A stretch of 64,000 nt of DNA from an uncultured Flavobacteriales bacterium (GTDB lineage: Bacteria > Bacteroidota > Bacteroidia > Flavobacteriales > Weeksellaceae), in contig CALJKL010000002.1 of the NCBI GenBank assembly GCA_937973555.1, positions 13,269 to 77,268 of the forward strand, in the 5' to 3' direction. Below, in pieces: positions 61,953 through 64,000 of this stretch. The translations under genes and the position numbers were made by a program. The stretch's first letter is position 1, and each line of letters starts with the position of its first letter. Below the pieces are notes generated by a model, which saw nothing but the letters and a program-made list of their open reading frames with translations, was not told where the DNA came from and searched no databases.

Positions 61953-62681
61953 ATGATTTTACGCGGCGAAAATTTAATTAAAGAATACGGACCGAAGAAA
62001 GTAGTAAAAGGTGTTTCCGTAGAAGTAAAAAAAGGAGAAATTGTAGGTTTATTAGGTCCAAACGGGGCTGGTAAAACCACCTCTTTCTATATGATTGTAG
62101 GATTGATAAAACCCACTTCTGGAAAAATTTTGCTAGACGGCAAAGATATCACCCAAGATGCCATGTACAAACGTGCGCAAAAAGGGATTGGCTATTTGGC
62201 CCAGGAGGCTTCTATTTTCAGAAAACTATCTGTAGAAGACAATATATTGGGAGTTCTTCAATTGACCAATTTATCTAAAGAAGAGCAGATCAGAAGAACC
62301 AATGAACTGATTGAAGAGTTTTCTTTAGAACACGTGCGTAAAAACAGAGGAGATTTGCTTTCCGGAGGGGAAAGAAGAAGAACCGAAATTGCACGCTGCT
62401 TGGCTACCGACCCACATTTTATTCTTTTGGATGAGCCATTTGCAGGGGTAGACCCTATTGCGGTAGAAGATATCCAGAAAATTATCAGAAGTTTGGTAAA
62501 GAAAGACATCGGGGTGCTGATTACCGACCATAATGTGCAACAAACTTTGGCGATTACCAATAAAACCTATATCATGTTTGAAGGAAACATTTTGAAAGAA
62601 GGTATTCCGGAAGATTTGGCGAATGACCCAGATGTGAGAAAAGCCTACTTGGGCGAAAACTTCAGGTTTGAGAAATTTTAA
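61953..62681 (+). CDS. lptB: LptB, ATPase of the LPS export ABC transporter
   Basis: A 242-residue ABC ATPase. Walker A is LLGPNGAGKTTSFYMI (about residues 33-48), the Q-loop is GYLAQEASIFRKLSVEDN, the signature LLSGGERRRTEIARCLA and Walker B HFILLDEPFAGVDPIAVEDI. The GERRRTEIARCLA form and the short length are those of LptB, which powers LptFG in moving LPS from the inner membrane. It lies 11 nt before the PduO-type gene. Confidence 0.94.
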   Translation: MILRGENLIKEYGPKKVVKGVSVEVKKGEIVGLLGPNGAGKTTSFYMIVGLIKPTSGKILLDGKDITQDAMYKRAQKGIGYLAQEASIFRKLSVEDNILGVLQLTNLSKEEQIRRTNELIEEFSLEHVRKNRGDLLSGGERRRTEIARCLATDPHFILLDEPFAGVDPIAVEDIQKIIRSLVKKDIGVLITDHNVQQTLAITNKTYIMFEGNILKEGIPEDLANDPDVRKAYLGENFRFEKF

Positions 62682-62692
62682 TTCATTCAATC

Positions 62693-63271
62693 ATGACTTT
62701 CAAAATCTATACGAAAACAGGCGATAAAGGCGAAACTTCTCTCTACGGAGGCACAAGGGTTTCCAAGGCTTCTGCAAGAGTAGAAAGTTATGGAACCATA
62801 GACGAACTCAATTCCTTCATAGGTGTGGCAAGAGCCGAAATTACGGATGAGAAAGTTTTGAATCAACTTCAAAAAATCCAGTTTGACCTATTTACCTTGG
62901 GTTCAGAAGCGGCTACGCCTACAGATAAAATGCTTTTGGCGAATGGAAAAAGCCGTTTGGACCTCATGATTTCAGAAACTGAAATTACAGAATTAGAGCA
63001 ATGGATGGATGCTTTTGAAACTGAACTAGAGCCACTAAAATTCTTTATTTTGCCTAACGGCGAAAGGGCTTCTGCGCTGCTTCATGTGTGCAGAACGGTT
63101 TGCAGAAGGGCAGAACGCGCTATGGTTTTCCTCAACGAATCCGATGAAGTAAGACCAGAACTCATTAAATACTTCAATCGTCTTTCGGATTATCTTTTTG
63201 TTTTGGCAAGGTATATTTCTAAAATTACCGGAGGAAAAGAAGAATACTGGAATCCTTCTGAAAGAAAATAA
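62693..63271 (+). CDS. PduO-type cob(I)alamin adenosyltransferase
   Basis: A 192-residue ATP:corrinoid adenosyltransferase of the PduO family. The N-terminal ATP motif is YTKTGDKGETSLYGGTRVSK (residues 5-24), VESYGTIDELNSFIGVAR follows, and the C-terminal HVCRTVCRRAERAMV helix is the cobalamin-side motif. It makes adenosylcobalamin for B12-dependent mutases. The gene lies 11 nt after lptB and 2 nt before the thiamine diphosphokinase gene. Confidence 0.93.
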   Translation: MTFKIYTKTGDKGETSLYGGTRVSKASARVESYGTIDELNSFIGVARAEITDEKVLNQLQKIQFDLFTLGSEAATPTDKMLLANGKSRLDLMISETEITELEQWMDAFETELEPLKFFILPNGERASALLHVCRTVCRRAERAMVFLNESDEVRPELIKYFNRLSDYLFVLARYISKITGGKEEYWNPSERK

Positions 63272-63273
63272 TC

Positions 63274-63903
63274 ATGAACGCCCTCCTTTTCATCAACGGA
63301 ACTCCGCCCAAACATTTTCCAAAATTGGAAGGCTATGATTTTTTGGCAGCTACTGATGGGGCTTTTCATTATCTGAAAGGTAAAAGTTTTCCTTTAGAAA
63401 AATTGGATTTGGTTTCCGGTGATTTTGATTCTCATGATCACGACGAGGCTATGCTAAAGTTGGCGCTCGAAAAAAATATAGAAGTCATCATTACTCCCGA
63501 TCAGGATTTTACAGACTTTCAAAAAGCTTTGGAAATTCTTAAAAAAAGAGGCATTAAAAAAGTGCAGGTATATGGTGGAAGCGGCGGCGAACAAGATCAT
63601 TTTTTGGGAAATCTTCATGTGGCTTTTCTATTCAGAAATCAATTGGAAATCACTTTTTTTGATGAATTTTCAAGATATTTTTTCATCGACAAAGCATTTG
63701 AAATAGAAAACGTAAAAGGAAAAATGATTTCACTTTTGCCTTTTCCCAAAGCAGAAAACATAACTACCAATGGCCTGAATTGGGAAATCAACAATAGAGA
63801 TTTAGAATTGACGAACCGCATCGGTACCCGCAATTTTGCCAAAGAAAATACCGTGAAAATCTCTTATGAAAAAGGGGATATGTTAATTTTTATTGGGCAT
63901 TAA
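63274..63903 (+). CDS. Thiamine diphosphokinase
   Basis: A 209-residue TPK, which transfers a diphosphate from ATP to thiamine. The N-terminal domain has AATDGAFHYLKG (Asp), VSGDFDSHD and TPDQDFTDFQKALEIL with the metal-binding acidic residues, and GGSGGEQDHFLGNLH follows. The C-terminal beta-sandwich (about residues 130-209) contains SLLPF and the usual TNGLNWEI. It is 2 nt after the PduO-type gene, so the operon joins LPS export with two cofactor steps. Confidence 0.92.
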   Translation: MNALLFINGTPPKHFPKLEGYDFLAATDGAFHYLKGKSFPLEKLDLVSGDFDSHDHDEAMLKLALEKNIEVIITPDQDFTDFQKALEILKKRGIKKVQVYGGSGGEQDHFLGNLHVAFLFRNQLEITFFDEFSRYFFIDKAFEIENVKGKMISLLPFPKAENITTNGLNWEINNRDLELTNRIGTRNFAKENTVKISYEKGDMLIFIGH

Positions 63904-64000
63904 AAAAAATCTCAAAAATTCTTACATTATATTTAAGAATGTATAGAGAGGCAAACTGCATAATGATAATGTTCAATAAAAGATATAAAAAAATAAGCTG

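Noticed and set aside
1..64000. CRISPR array, prophage, transposon or integron
   Set aside because: No regularly spaced repeats, transposase, integrase or phage structural genes were seen; the repeats found are short intergenic elements.
1..64000. rRNA, tRNA and known riboswitches
   Set aside because: No cloverleaf-type or rRNA-like segment was recognised, and the region before the thiamine and B12 genes is too short (2-11 nt) for a riboswitch.
63904..64000. AT-rich end of the window after the thiamine diphosphokinase gene
   Set aside because: No open frame with a recognisable product and no convincing hairpin; too short to call.

Overview
This 64-kb window is chromosomal DNA from a member of the Bacteroidota, most likely a Flavobacteriia of the Weeksellaceae/Chryseobacterium type. 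The evidence is low G+C, repeated -7 boxes of the TAnnTTTG type, weak Shine-Dalgarno signals, a SusC/SusD pair, type IX secretion (T9SS) sorting domains and a T9SS plug (DUF5103) protein. Family-level placement is inference. I see no rRNA, tRNA, transposase, prophage or CRISPR array. Gene density is high and most genes are ordinary housekeeping genes.

Layout. 1-4.1 kb (minus): two TMEM175-like channel proteins around an NmrA-type oxidoreductase, then a secreted GH31 enzyme. 4.2-6.5 kb: queD, an LpxH-like hydrolase and a LuxE-like acyltransferase. 6.7-8.9 kb: secreted multidomain alpha-amylase with a T9SS tail. 9-11 kb (minus): pfkA-gapA. 11.1-13.9 kb: small His-containing protein and a ZnuD-like TonB receptor. 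14-20.9 kb: tig, a polytopic membrane protein, aroC, two thioredoxin-fold proteins, a YkvA-family protein, miaA. 20.9-24.5 kb: ECF sigma operon, redoxin, Crp/Fnr regulator, DUF2892 protein, MBL hydrolase. 24.6-34.1 kb: T9SS plug protein, hemH, NifU-like scaffold, gamma-carbonic anhydrase, PIF1-like helicase, proC, ABC-F ATPase, cold-shock protein. 34.4-37.2 kb: GH32 plus sugar porter. 37.2-42.3 kb: GH25, NDH-2, trmD, nuclease-like protein, Lrp regulator, deoC. 42.4-59.0 kb: the carbohydrate locus. 59.1-63.9 kb: Y-family polymerase, orphan T9SS tail protein, hemB, lptB, PduO-type adenosyltransferase, thiamine diphosphokinase.

The most interesting region is 42.4-59.0 kb. It holds an AraC regulator, an MFS importer, a cytoplasmic trehalase (GH37), a secreted GH65 hydrolase, SusC/SusD, two tandem secreted GH13_31 glucosidases and a GH3 enzyme. 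The two GH13 paralogs differ at the residue after the catalytic nucleophile: Ala in the first (maltase-like) and Val in the second (isomaltase-like). Together with the trehalase and the GH65 enzyme, the locus seems equipped for alpha,alpha-1,1, alpha-1,2, alpha-1,4 and alpha-1,6 glucosidic bonds. SusC is preceded by two abutting copies of a LacI-type operator palindrome, but no LacI gene lies in the window. Identical terminator hairpins sit at both ends of the locus.

Other notable signals are dispersed repeat-like sequence inside the ABC-F reading frame, several TAnnTTTG boxes 4-9 nt before start codons (implying leaderless or near-leaderless mRNAs), a cysteine cluster in ferrochelatase, and a T9SS sorting domain with almost no passenger.
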